Source of the DNA: Paragonimus westermani
Lineage: Eukaryota; Platyhelminthes; Trematoda; Plagiorchiida; Troglotrematidae
Reading direction: 5' to 3'
NCBI GenBank assembly: GCA_008508345.1
Contig: QNGE01000881.1
Span: 74,844 to 138,843 of the forward strand
Length of the DNA stretch: 64,000 nt
The notes beneath the pieces are model-generated. The model was given only the letters and a program-made list of their open reading frames with translations. It was not told where the DNA came from and searched no databases. Of this stretch, positions 25,961 to 37,477 are shown piece after piece (positions within the stretch are counted from its first letter, which is position 1; every line of letters starts with the position of its first letter). Position numbers and translations under genes: made by a program.

Positions 25961-26110
25961 TTGACACTGATCCTTACTGTGGTTACCATTACACTTCTTC
26001 CTATGGAACAGGTTACGTAGGCCGAAAAGCAAGACGACTGTTTAAATGCATCAGATAGAACCATCCGGTATGGCTAACAATTGAGTTAGCAAAGTTTTTA
26101 ATTTTCTATC
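25960..26110 (+). pseudogene. PLE GIY-YIG scrap, remnant 5
   Basis: From 25981 one frame reads GYHYTSSYGTGYVGRKARRL, then FKCIR, a stop, NHPVWL. This parallels remnant 3 (VYHLTCCCQAGYVGRTTRRQ ... ILEHFPEWL) with the same spacing: the GYVGR core is intact, while the Cys cluster has become Ser-Ser-Tyr. The similarity fades within about 30 bases on both sides. An endonuclease fragment of an old PLE insertion. Confidence 0.7.
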
Positions 26111-28690
26111 ACTGTGAATTGATATAGTTTGACTAATCGATCACAAACTCAGACTCGTATTTATCGGATTTTTCAAGTACCTCTCACATAACTAAGGCAG
26201 GTCAGAACTCGTTTGATGATAATTGCAAAAGCTATCACCATTTGCCTATACTTTTCCCACAATATACTGGAAATGGTTAGTCTTCCGTAGCCTGAATTTC
26301 ACTCTGGAAAAAGACAGTACTTATAATCATTATCTTATTGCCTCACTACGTACAAATCTCATGACAATTGCTTCTTAGTGTGACCTAAACTCGTGACTCA
26401 TTTGACAGTGATCACAAGTCCTTTGGTTCATTGTCTCATGTAGTATATTTTTGTGTTGTTTAGAGTAATGATGAAGCAACCAAAGCAAGTTTGTTTACCA
26501 AATGTTTTTCTTGTCGTTAGACTCGGTGAATTCACCCACTCTGAGTGAACGTTGGATAAGGGCACACGCGTTCATAGTGTATTAAAATCAGTGAAAAACT
26601 GCATACTCGTTGATTTGGACATATGCGACCATTACATTCGAGGGATATATTCAACATGTTTTTATCAGCAATGTGTGATATACCACTAAAAACGCAGGTC
26701 CGAGAAAATTAACTCTACTCCAGTTAGCAGAGTTCCTCCATACCTTGCGTTGGTGGAATGTAATATACAGTAGTTCTGTACAATTCTCAATAAATCGCTC
26801 AGCAGAAAACCGGTAGTGAGAGGGTTATCGCTAGGTCTAATTACGTGGACGACCTCAGTGTAAGTTCATCGTGTCTTAACACGTAAATTTCTTGGTGTTT
26901 TAATCCGTATGGTATATTGGTTGTCGTTTTCAAGGTTTACACGTGAACACTGAGTAATCATAGCTCTACCAAGTGAAACCCTTGACTACCAAATCAAACT
27001 GATCACATTATATGAAACTACAGGAGACAAAAGGTCGTTTCAAGTGCATTCATCCAAGTGAACGCAACGATCATAAAACATCAACTAACCCGGTTCAGCC
27101 AGGTGACAAACTGAAATAGGGACACGTGGATCATGCATTTCTGTAAACTATTTGACTGTGACAGCTGTCCAGCTGCGTGAGATAGAGTGGCCACTATAAA
27201 CAGAAACTACAGTTCTGCCATTAAATGTTAATCAAATTGCTATGACATTTTGTCCCGAATTTTGTCTACCAGAAAGTCTACGAAATCTTGTCTTTCGATT
27301 TATAGACCGCATCAGAAACGCTAAATTTCTGTCTCATCAGTGGAGGACGTTCAAATATGTTGGGGGGAAATTACTGTGGTTTCTTCTCTCAGCGCTGCGT
27401 TTAGCTTTGGAAGTCATGGATTGTTGTGACGATTTTCCGTTTATTTTAACTCAATGATGCATTGCGAAATTGCGGCACGTTGTCTAGTGTTTAGTCGAGT
27501 GTAAGTGAGCAGACATCTGGATATTAACAGCTTCATATATAAAATCTCGTCGATAGTAAGCGAAAGCAAAATGACTTATCCCAACAATCATTCTTCCCAC
27601 CATTGATCACGCGAAAATATTTCATCCCGAGCAGCCCAACAATCTGACACTAGAAATGGATCCGACTTTATGTTTAGTAGGTTTGGTTTTACATGGCTTC
27701 TCATTCCCTTGTTCCAACTACTGATTTGGTCGATACAGGAGCTGGTCGTTTCCAATTTTTCAATAATCTCCTGTAATGCATAAGGATATCGATATTTAGT
27801 TAGTTGAGTGAAGTATACGACCGATAATTCTACACTGAACTTTCACCATTTGAGGTAGTCATTAAAGTATATTATTCCCTCGGTGATAAAATCAAGGCAA
27901 CAATAAAGAGCAAAATGTCCTGTAATGCTAATAGTACATACACGACTGGCTTGAAGCTCTCTGGAGCACCCTAACATAACCACACTTCTGAGAAAATCTC
28001 TACGAACTTTTGCACACAAGCAAACTGTCAGATAACTCGTGCCGTTGCTGTCTTGTTGAACTGATGACCAGACTAGATGATTTAGACAGTGGGACAAATG
28101 CTTCATTCATGGGTTCACAGCTCGATCAATCATGTGGCTTGACAAAAGCTAACAGCTCGAGTCAGCGCCTGCTTCAGGTGCACCAACTGAACTCGTGTAT
28201 GCTTGAACCACACATGTTGTCCTCACCGGTACCTTATTCCCAGACCACGACTCTTATTTGCTCTTTCTTTCCCGTCTAGAACGTGAATGAATCGGTGCTT
28301 CACAGAAAGCTATTAGAAAGATTCCTAATTGTGACTCACTAGTAGTTAAAATCCTCGAGCGATGCGATTTTTTGGACCAGTGTGGGGGCCAACAGCTTGC
28401 CCACTGGTATTTGCGAAACACCCGGCAATCATAATTTCCCGACACAGTGAACACCACTCACACTTGATTGCAACTTTCATGTTCACAATGGTTTTTCTGC
28501 CAGCCCATTTCGGTTGGTTCTATGAAAACAGTAACTTCACGATAACTGAGAATTCCTGATCACGGGATTATTGATTGGATAGGACAGTGATTCGGTTCGC
28601 TGTTCTTTCGAAATGGCCGGGCAAGCTGAACACTGTTCGCACGAGGTTGTTGATGAGCCGTTAGATTTGAGTACTCAATCCTGCCTATTG
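26111..28690. other. No recognisable gene
   Basis: AT-rich. Two open frames look somewhat protein-like (27242-27457 with an ATG, and about 27990-28279 without one) but carry no domain I know and no convincing splice sites, so I do not call them genes. Confidence 0.45.
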
Positions 28691-28692
28691 TG

Positions 28693-28815
28693 AGGTTGCT
28701 AGCATTATGGTTAACATGTCAGTCTTAAAAACACGAAGGCCGGAGTGAAATCCCAATCCGGACAAGGATACGCACTACTGGGGAGCTCTAATGAGAGAGA
28801 CACTCGAGTCAAATT
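28693..28815 (+). repeat. SINE-like repeat with tRNA-type promoter and hammerhead-like core
   Basis: A box TAGCATTATGGTTAAC (28700-28715), B box GGAGTGAAATCCC (28742-28754), family signature GACAAGGATACGCACTACTG (28761-28780). The core reads CTGGGGA (28778-28784; expected CTGATGA), then a stem CTCT/AGAG around AAT (28786-28797), then GAGAC (28797-28801; expected GAAAC). The stem is kept while two catalytic-box positions and one GAAA position are changed, so this copy is unlikely to cleave itself. Confidence 0.6.
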
Positions 28816-31800
28816 TGAGGTGTGTTACCCAGGAGGCTTTTCTGAATGCAAAGGCTACGATCAAGTCTGGGTGGTGTTCACTTTTTGACAGACTAAATCC
28901 GCGAAATTCTATTTGTTGTAACTAATTTAAAAAAGCAAATTTTTACTTCCAAAGTTCTACCGTTTGACCAGCGAAGTGATTTGCAAATAAACCGGATAAC
29001 ATAGAAGACACCGTTACAAATCTTAGATCTCTGTCCAGATTTGGCTGACGCATTTAGACAACAAAGCCAGTAAACAATACGCAAATTTCATGACATCGAT
29101 GCACGTGTACTTTGAGGCACGTCATATTGAAAGAGGGGTGGACCTGTGCGTACCAACAGACCTGACCAACCTACGTCGTGACAGTCGCGGAACTGAATCT
29201 AATTCGCGAAGTAAGTCCAACAGTTATGCTCATGCAAAACGTGGTTTCATCCTTAAGAACCGGGATAATTTAAGATGCACTAACTTCTAGAAGGGCACGT
29301 TTTACGGTCAGTAAATCATCAGCTATGTACGTAACGAGATAGGAGGGCGGTAGTACTAGCTACATTTTAAAGAAGCGTTACACCGGGCAGACTTAAGTGT
29401 ATTATGAGTAGCGCCACAGACCAGATTGATAAACTTATTTTAAATTGCAATAAGTTGAATTCACATTGGTCAGTGTTGACCAGATTGCGTTCATCTGACC
29501 CAATGAATAATACCTATTATCGTGCACAATTACACAGGGGAACTGACGTCAATGGTAAAAGTGCACATCGCTTACGGTTCTAGATTAAACGGATCACAAA
29601 ATACGTAAACATCCATGACATCATCTGGCAAACCCATGGAAAGTCAATTAGACGTTTCGTTGAGTGCTTGTAACGGTATTCATATAAATACATTAAGATA
29701 GTCCAAACTCTAACGTGTTTAGTTAGTTCTGTTTAAATTGACCTTGATGGTTAGCCAATTAGTAACCAGATTCTGTCTCACCTGCTGGTTACTTTATTAG
29801 GTCAGACATGACAGTTGGATAAAAATTTTCCTATGCTGAAGAAATAACACCATTTTGTGTATCTTTGTGTGTCGCATGATGTCGCTGTGATTTTGTGAAT
29901 CGGCATAAGTAATCAGTTTTGTTTATCCTCCGACTAATCGTCTTTGTTTCCAAAATGCATCCTTAAGTCGCTTCATGTGGACCTTCATTTCAGTGGGCTG
30001 ATGAACAGTGCGTCCTGTTGGGTTTCAAAGCTCGTAACACACTACAGTAGACTGAAGGTATTCCAGTGTTTTTTAACGTTTTCGGATATAACCTACTATG
30101 AGCTTCATTAATGTCGCCTCAAAAAATTCTTTGCTTTTAGTGACTTACTCACGGACAGTCCATTGGTTCATGCCCTGATCAATTCAAATTTAAAATTTTA
30201 TCCATTTTGTTTCAGTTGTTTGTAAATTGTCCCAATTTATAAGCCACTTTTGATTATATCGTAGTTACTCAGCTAGAAATATGATGGGTTGGACGCAACT
30301 TCCTTGAATCGAGATTTATCTGTGCAGCTAAGCAACCAGTAAATCATGTACTGCTCAGCTTACGGTACACACAGCGGTGAGATTTCGGACAGTCCTTTGT
30401 TTTCCCATTCCAGCAGGCTAATTTCCACACCTCTCCATTGTAACTTACACTAACCCATCGCGAAATTTTTACTGATTAATTTTCCAAAAACCTTTCCTAG
30501 TCTGAATTTGTTTGCTCTTTTGAAATTTTTCTCATACGCAAGTGTAAAAAATAAATCAGTGGAAAAAATTCGACAGACCATGCGTACTACTTTTCAGTGA
30601 TGCAGGCGTCAATATTTTCATTGAGAACTGTAACTATGTTCTGTTCCATTTCCAATGAAATGCGCATTAGTCATTTTCAGCCGTAAGTCTCACAGCTTTG
30701 TTGATATATATACAGGTATTGTAAGAACGACCCCTGCGGTCTTGCTGGTTTATCAGAAGATATACCATGTCTTCGTGTGATCTTCAAATTGAGGGAGAAA
30801 ATCAAGTGAGACATGGTCGGATGAGAAGGTTTTCTAGACTTTAGACCCTTGGTGGTGTTTGGATAGATACCAGGTAGAATCAATTTGTAATTAACAGTGT
30901 GTGAGATGACCGGTTTTCAGTCATTCGAAAATGTATGCAATGTGATGTGGTGTGAAGTGCAACATAATATTGATCAAGAACAAATTACGTAACTTCCTAT
31001 CATCAGAGCAAACGTAACTGAATCCGGGCAGTGAACAGCACATTGTTCGTGGCCACTGAATAATGCATTAATACAGTAAAAAGAGATATAATAGACCGCG
31101 TTTGTAAACGGCTCAGATATTAGCACGAATGAAATCCAATCGTATTACAGACGGTTAGCTGAATTCACTATCTGCCTGACATAATTCCCGACAATTTGTT
31201 ATGCACGATGAGGCAAAGAAACCATCAAGTACTGTAGTGAGTCAAAATTCCACAGTGAATTTAACCTCAAGGGGTGGACCAGAAAATTTCGCAAATCCGG
31301 CTATACTAGCTTCTAGTGATAGGTTCGTTATGGATGTCTTGCGACTAGTTATCATTTATACAGTAATCTAGTGTCGCATGATCTGGGCCTGGTCACTTCA
31401 ATCGAAAAGCATCCATCAAACTCACCCCAACCAAAAAGTTTTCTGCAAAAGTTGTTCACCGTCCTACAAAATATTGAGGTGTTCCCTTCGTACTAGTGGA
31501 ATTTCTCACCTTAGTCAATTGTACGTCAAGCAGTACAGCTGATTACGTGAACCACACAACCGTGTGCCTCATGAGGGGGTAAGTAAACATTACACTACTA
31601 CTGTTAGGCAAAACTTAATCCTATATACCAATAGGTTACCATGGACGACACACTTAATAGTATAGGCCCTACATAGATACAGTGTCAGGAGCAAGGGGGA
31701 CAGCAAACCTGTCGCATTTCAAGAATGTTAGAATTGAAGGCTCAGAACGTACCAACAGCAACTCAAGTGGGATTGAAGCAGGAGATTGCTGGATACATCT

Positions 31801-34240
31801 TTTTGAACTCTGACATTCGGGTAGCTTGAAATACGTGAAACAGGTTGCAACATGATAATCCGATTTGTATACATGGTGATCTCGTGAAACGGAAAGACAA
31901 CCTTGCAAGCTGCAAATCAGACTCCTCTGATGAAGTATAATTTGTGATTGACGTTTTTGACGGTTTGTCCTCGTTCTGGCGACGCAGCCATCACTCGCCA
32001 ACCACCTCCCAACTGTTGTTGTACCACACCGAACAACAAACAGGAAGTGACTCAGACTGCATCAGTTTTGTCTGGTTGACCAAAGTCTGTTGGCAGAGCT
32101 CAACCCATTACTAATTCCGTACATGATGTAGACACGAGTGCATATGAGCTTCACAAGCTCGTGCTATGCTGCAAAGTGATAACAATATTGCGTGTTAGTG
32201 TGGTTTAAAGTACTGAATTGTAAGACATGTTCTAGAAGCTTATCTCGAACTCGATGACAGAATTCTTACTTGCTGTAAAACCAGCGGTTGAGCACTAATG
32301 ATCGCTAGCCAAATGGTTCGAATAGAATTACACAACTTGTGAAATTACTACTTTATCAATTCAGCTGACAAACAGATTAACTGCGACCGCCGGTTTATTT
32401 CGATTTACTTTCAAATTAATTTTTAAGACGTAAAAGTTTCAAACCAGTGTATACTTCACACGTCATACGATGACACGTTCTTTGTCACACAAATTTCGCA
32501 TTGTACTGTAAACTACCATACATTTAAAACCATTTGAACGCGTGCATTTTGAGCTAATTTTCAATGCAACCGAAGTCTTGATTCAGGTAGCTGTAATTGC
32601 GGTATTACTGTAAATTAAACGCTATACTGTATATCTTACAAAAGTTGCACTGACTAACGTGTTTGTCAGAGATAGATCGCAAAATATAACCTGTTGATTA
32701 TTTTCTCAACACCACTTGAAAAACGGCCTTGTTTAACCCGTATAATTCGCTGCCACGTGTCACTGAAAGTTAGGACATACATAACAACGTTGACGTTCAC
32801 CGCCTAAGATAGATGATCACTATCATCTTACTGTGATTTGTGATGTGATTAGTGGAAGTAATTTCAGGCCATATGGAATTTGTTGGACTGTAATTTTCTC
32901 TTCGATACGGTATGAATATAAACCATAATTCTAATTCTGTTCCATATTGACTTGAAAAATGAATGCTTTTGTGTCAACTCAGTTACTTCGTTGTGTTAAA
33001 CTGAACTGGTGCTTTTTGGCCAAGCCGGTGATGCTACCGTATCAGAACAAATAGGCTGACCAATAAAATCTTCAAATGTGCCTGAAAAAAAACAGGTTTG
33101 ACTTTGAAAGTAATCTCTTGTACTTTGACTGTTGATGAAAAAAGCAGTGCCGATGGTGAGATGATTAGGAATAGGTTTCCTTGGTCTACAGATCTGCGTC
33201 TGACAGAAGCATTACAAATGAAGCTAGTTCAATGCATAAGGTCGATAACTGTGCGTGTTCTTCTCTGAGATCAAAACAGCAAGGTAATGCTCACCACTTT
33301 TTTTTACCTGTGATATCAATTGCAGAAATCTTGAGGAATGTTAGACGAAATTTTCTGGAACAGTTTCCTAGAAGCTAACTTTGTTTGAAATTAATAACGA
33401 AACAACCCAATTATTTGCAAATAGGCTGGTGTCGCAGCCTAATGTGATTTGACCTCATGGCAGTCATGACAGAGATCAGAAGATTCAGGCTTCATTGACT
33501 AATATTCTAAATAAGGCAGTAACTTTGGCTGCACAGCTTTCATCACAATAATACGACTTTAGCTATGTGAAGTCGTTATACCAACTAGGTTTGTCGTTAA
33601 AGACTAATTATTTTTCACGAAGTTTGACATAATAAGGTTGCTGTCTCCAATCTCACTCCTCACATCAGTACAAAAGTGGTTTGCATTTTGGAGGGGAACT
33701 ACATGTGACAATTATCCTCTTTTGAAGTCAGCTCGTCATTGTTTGTGCCACAAGTATCGATTACAATATCTCTCTGCTTAGCGTCTGAAGCTGTAAGCCG
33801 GTTAGTTCCAACAACCTTTCTTTACCACGAAACTCACTAAACATTCGAATACATTTTGTTCTTTCGTCAATCACCTCTGGCTACACATTTAATATTCATT
33901 CTGTCAAGCCTTCTTAACTGAATTTGCCATTACCGAAGTTTTGCGAGTATTGCAAATAGAATATTTTTACAATACGTAGAAATATTTTACGGTAATTTCC
34001 TAGTACATGTTTTAATGTGGAATATAGCAACTGACCCACGTTATCAGTAAGCCGTTTACGTTTAGCTACACACTGCATGCGGAAAAGTTCAGAGACAATA
34101 ATCCAAGAGGACTCTCTATTACGCATGTGCCCAGTGTTCAAAATGGATACCTTCCGGTTGTAACATGATGAGTAAATGGCCAGATTTGACACTTTTTAAA
34201 AGGGGAATGGAAAATACGTTCAGTGAACTTCGACAGAGGC
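28816..34240. other. No recognisable gene
   Basis: About 5.4 kb of AT-rich DNA with chance-length open frames (the longest about 110 codons, minus strand, 31669-32001, no domain). No retroelement coding or repeat recognised. Confidence 0.5.
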
Positions 34241-34242
34241 AC

Positions 34243-34366
34243 GAAGATTTTGGAAATAAAGTCTATGCAACAACCAGACTGGCCAGAGTTCTAGTCGCAA
34301 CCGTGGCAAGAATATGCACTAATGACGAGCTCTAGTGAAAGTGAAACTCCAATCTGGTGCTTCTTT
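34243..34366 (+). repeat. SINE-like repeat with hammerhead-like core
   Basis: The A box region TGGAAATAAAGTCTATG (about 34251-34267) matches the copy near 12.8 kb (TGGCATAATGGTCATC). The B box is AGAGTTCTAGTCGC (34285-34298). Then GTGGCAAGAATATGCACT, CTAATGA (34319-34325; one base from CTGATGA), a CTCT...AAAG stem and GAAAC (34343-34347). Tail ACTCCAATCTGGTGCTTC is shared with the minus-strand copy near 60.3 kb. It lies about 620 bases before the composite repeat at 34.99 kb and in the same orientation as that repeat's right arm. Confidence 0.6.
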
Positions 34367-34989
34367 TTACAAGGGAGGACTGTAAATATATGACAGTATG
34401 GCAGCTGTGATCACTTGTAGGTGATCTTCAATCGGTATGAAAATCAAAATTTCCAAAGCATAATACACACATAGTGCACGCATACACATATGTTTTAAGT
34501 TCGGAAGAAAATTTGAGAAACGAGTAATGGAACGTAATATGTCTTGTAGGAAAACGCTCTTTTGTCGTCTCACCAAACATCATGATGAAAATATCACAAG
34601 CTACGTATAACTCACGGAAAAAGTAAGAATAGGCCAAGGCTGCATATTTCCTTGTGACAAATCAGTGACGTTATGAGCACTGTTGCACAAAGATATCACA
34701 ATATTATCAGTATTGCTGTCGACAGGAAATTCTTAAGCAGTACAGTGAAAAGGTTAAGATATGGACGCAAGCAAAGCCAACGTCAACTTTCAGGTTAACT
34801 TATGATCAAGCCATCCGTGAATAAGGATGAAAGGTAATACACGATAACATTAGGATATCAAGTCCAAACGTGAAAAAATGTTAGTTTCGTGCACAAGTAC
34901 CTAGGTTTACTGTTGGGTAGTTGTATATTCGGCTGATACGAATTGAGTGTCACCCACAGACACACCTGGCTATTGCATTCTGGAAGACA

Positions 34990-35150
34990 GTGCAATCAGT
35001 TTCTTTCAAAATAAAGCACGAAACTAGAATCGCGATCTTATTAATACTCGTCAGCAGTGCATACCTTCGCCACGGATGGGAGCAGAATATCGGCCACGCA
35101 TTCACGAGGCAACATTGTTGACTACTACACCAGTGATCTCACACTAGGTA
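34990..35150 (-). repeat. Left arm of composite A: SINE-like module with CTGACGA core
   Basis: Read on the minus strand: A box TACCTAGTGTGAG, B-box-like ATATTCTGCTCCC, then GGCGAAGGTATGCACTG, then a perfect hammerhead first box CTGACGA (plus-strand 35048-35054), a partly paired insert and GCGATTC where GAAAC is expected (about 35027-35034). The order and spacing match the plus-strand copies. Confidence 0.55.
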
Positions 35151-35414
35151 CGATCGAACTATAGTACACAAACGCTCGACCACATTTGCCTATGAGTGAT
35201 GCTTAGATTGCTCACTCGCTTAAAAGAGAGACAAGGTGACAGTAGTATCGACTACAATAAGTGGGTCCACGATTAGAACTTCTATTCGGATTGAGACAAA
35301 AGAAAACGTCACCCTGCTGAGCGATATTTCCATTACTGGTGAGTAGTGCTAGTTTTTCACCTGTATAAATTGAGCAACATTAAAAACTATTTACAGCTGT
35401 CACATATTCATAGT

Positions 35415-35552
35415 CTTTTCAGTCGGTGGCGCAGTGATACACACAGTTACTTCGTGTAATCGAAGATCGGAGTTCTAGCCTCCATAGCGACAAGGATATG
35501 CAATGCTGACGCAGCGTAGCAGGAGAGAATCCCGAGTGTAGTATTCTTTCTG
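35415..35552 (+). repeat. Right arm of composite A: SINE-like module
   Basis: A box TGGCGCAGTGATACAC (35427-35442), the best A box of the family, and B box GGAGTTCTAGCCTCC (35469-35483). Then GCGACAAGGATATGCAATG and CTGACGC (35506-35512; expected CTGANGA), with GAGAATC later where GAAAC is expected. The promoter is well kept but the ribozyme-like core is eroded. Confidence 0.6.
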
Positions 35553-36953
35553 ATAAGGGCTGACTGAGATGTCTACGTAAGTTCAACATTTGTGATCAGT
35601 TGCGAGTAATGTTCAGTTTGTATTTGAAATGAGTTTATCCAATGAATTGTGAAGACCACCGGGAATTTCGTAATTCCTTGCAAATTTGGATGATATATCA
35701 GTCAGAATATCACGGCTATGTCAAACGTGTGCCCACTTTCTTTCATGTATCGAGTAATGGCACCACGTGTGGTTTCCTTTTTAGAGCTACTCGGCTACTT
35801 GGAACTGTGCTCATTGATGTTTTCCCAAGTGCTTTGTACCCACATCCAATCCACTCTTTACTCCAAGTACGTTTGAGTTCTTAAGTTACGCTGCAGTTGG
35901 CGGCTAAAGTTATAAAGTGTCTTATCTGTGTCGATGATGCTGACAGCGTATCAGTGTTGATCTGTTCGTCAGGCACTGTCTTATCTTGTTCACTCAAATT
36001 TGTCGCTCTTCGATAACACATATAGAGCAACCGAATCCTCTTTCTTTGATCATGTCAGTGTCTTCAAGTGTATCAGTAGAGAAATCTAATTTTGTCTTTC
36101 TAGAAACGTGCCACTCAGCAATTTCCTATAAGACTGTTAACTGAATATTTCTCGAATCGTTTCTAATTTACAATTTTAAATTTTCAAGAAGCTTTCTAGC
36201 CAGCCAGGAATTAGGATGATTATCAAGACGCAATTCATTCTCCATTTTCTCATCCCTATTTACGAAATTCAAATGCCTTTATTCAAAGATTTCAGTTTGC
36301 CCAAGTAGGCAGATTATTATATTTTTACGCTCATTATTTGGAAAAATCGTTTGCTTTCGTTCTGTAGAACGGCCTAACTAAATCTGATAACTGTAGACGT
36401 ACATGCGCTCCACCGTTCAGTGTATCCAGTTTTACTTCCTTTTACTATTCTTTTATAAAAATCAACTTAGTAGTTAACTCCTCGTATTTACTTCTAACTA
36501 AGAGTTTATACTAAATTTTGCCCAAGGCCCAAATTTGGTCAACGTGAAGTTGATCTTTTCAAGCCAACGACTTTTATTTACGAACATGAGATTCAGTTTT
36601 ATTTTACATTTATAAAGTCGTATCCAGCCTCACATTGTCTCATATCTTTCCCTTAAATGTATGCGTATCCTCCATCTGACTATGCGGTTTTTCGATTGTT
36701 TCCTGGATCGCTAATCGATGTTTTTCCACGCCTTTCTAGCCCCCTGAAGCGTGCGTTCAACTGTGGCGGTATTCCTCGATATACTCTAGTGCGACCTATG
36801 GTATTTCAATATCTTGATACATGCAATTCGCTCGCTTCCGAATTTCTGTTCGGTTTTGAACAACCGTCTTACTCTCGTTTTTTGAAGTGTATATCCACAT
36901 CTCAAACTCGGTCCCAATTCAGGATTATGCATGCGTGCATCATTGCCTCTGAC
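35553..36953. other. No recognisable gene
   Basis: About 1.4 kb. A 141-codon open frame (36657-37082) runs into the inverted arm of the next element and overlaps it antisense; without a domain it is taken as chance. Confidence 0.5.
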
Positions 36954-36966
36954 TCACCTGTTATTC

Positions 36967-37240
36967 AAAACAATTTTGGTTTCAGCGAACACAACTGTTT
37001 TCGATATATTCCCAACTTTGGCTGGTACAAGGGCTGGTACGAGGGTAAGGCGATTGGGTATAACACAACCACGAAGTTTTAAGAAGTCAGTGTTAATTGG
37101 GGTGAGATGGGGGAGGCGGGATCAAATTGCCCCGTGAGTTGAGTGTACGTGTCTGGCCATGGTAATCGCAAGGTGTGAACGAACTGATTTTAAACACACA
37201 GATCCGGTTGACGTAATCAGATTGCGATCGCCTCGGCTAC
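36967..37240 (-). repeat. Inverted arm: antisense copy of the PLE 3' end
   Basis: Reverse complement of the region about 37680-37975. Long identical runs occur, for example GGTGAGATGGGGGAGGCGGG on this strand. The junction with the forward part falls at about 37238-37241, where TAC/CTA could belong to either half (microhomology). The arm lacks about 26 bases found in its partner (a small hairpin region near 37850-37880). Confidence 0.9.
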
Positions 37241-37340
37241 TGGTCGCACCACTAGCTGTTTATCGGAAAGAATTCATGAACACTGCCCGGCATGGCTTTG
37301 CCCCGGAATAACAAAGAACATCAACTCATCCATTGATATT

Positions 37341-37477
37341 CAGATTGGGAACAACACAACGTTTCGAGCAAGTTGTAATACTCAACGTTTCAACCACCTC
37401 GGGTGGCCTTCCTCAGGAAGGTGGTTGAAACGTTGAGTATTACAACTTGCTCGAAACGTTGTGTTATTCCCAATCTG
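37341..37477. repeat. 59-bp-arm palindrome (hairpin)
   Basis: Arms 37341-37399 and 37419-37477 are reverse complements over 59 bases with one mismatch (AACAAC against AATAAC). The loop is 19 bases. This is the strongest inverted repeat in the window apart from the PLE arms. Confidence 0.97.
37387..37416 (-). ncRNA. Hammerhead-ribozyme-like core within the hairpin
   Basis: Read on the minus strand: CTGAGGA (fits the CUGANGA box; plus 37410-37416), AG, a 6-bp stem GCCACC/GGTGGT with a CGA loop (37393-37407), T, then GAAAC (37387-37391). Hammerhead motifs are established for PLE elements. The cleavage-site helix was not worked out, and helices I and III would compete with the long palindrome, so activity is unknown. 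Confidence 0.5.

Larger units (their letters stand above)
34988..35552. mobile_element. Composite repeat, unit A: two SINE-like modules in inverted, outward orientation
   Basis: About 565 bases. The left arm (34990-35150) is a SINE-like module read on the minus strand, the right arm (35415-35550) the same module on the plus strand, with about 260 bases of unique core between. The whole unit recurs at 60.28-60.84 kb in the same order. Shared landmarks include CAATCAG at the left end, CACGAGGCAAC (35103-35113 here), CTCACACTAGGTACGA against CTCACATTAGCCACGA, TATAAATT (35363-35370) and CAGCTGTCACAT against CAGCTGTCGCAT. The unit therefore spread or duplicated as one piece. I know no named family of this form. 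Confidence 0.65.

Noticed and set aside
27990..28279. About 96 open codons of protein-like composition
   Set aside because: No ATG, no domain and no clear splice signals at both ends.
36657..37082. 141-codon open frame on the + strand
   Set aside because: It runs into the inverted arm of the PLE, where it is antisense to the endonuclease tail and 3' UTR. No domain; taken as chance.
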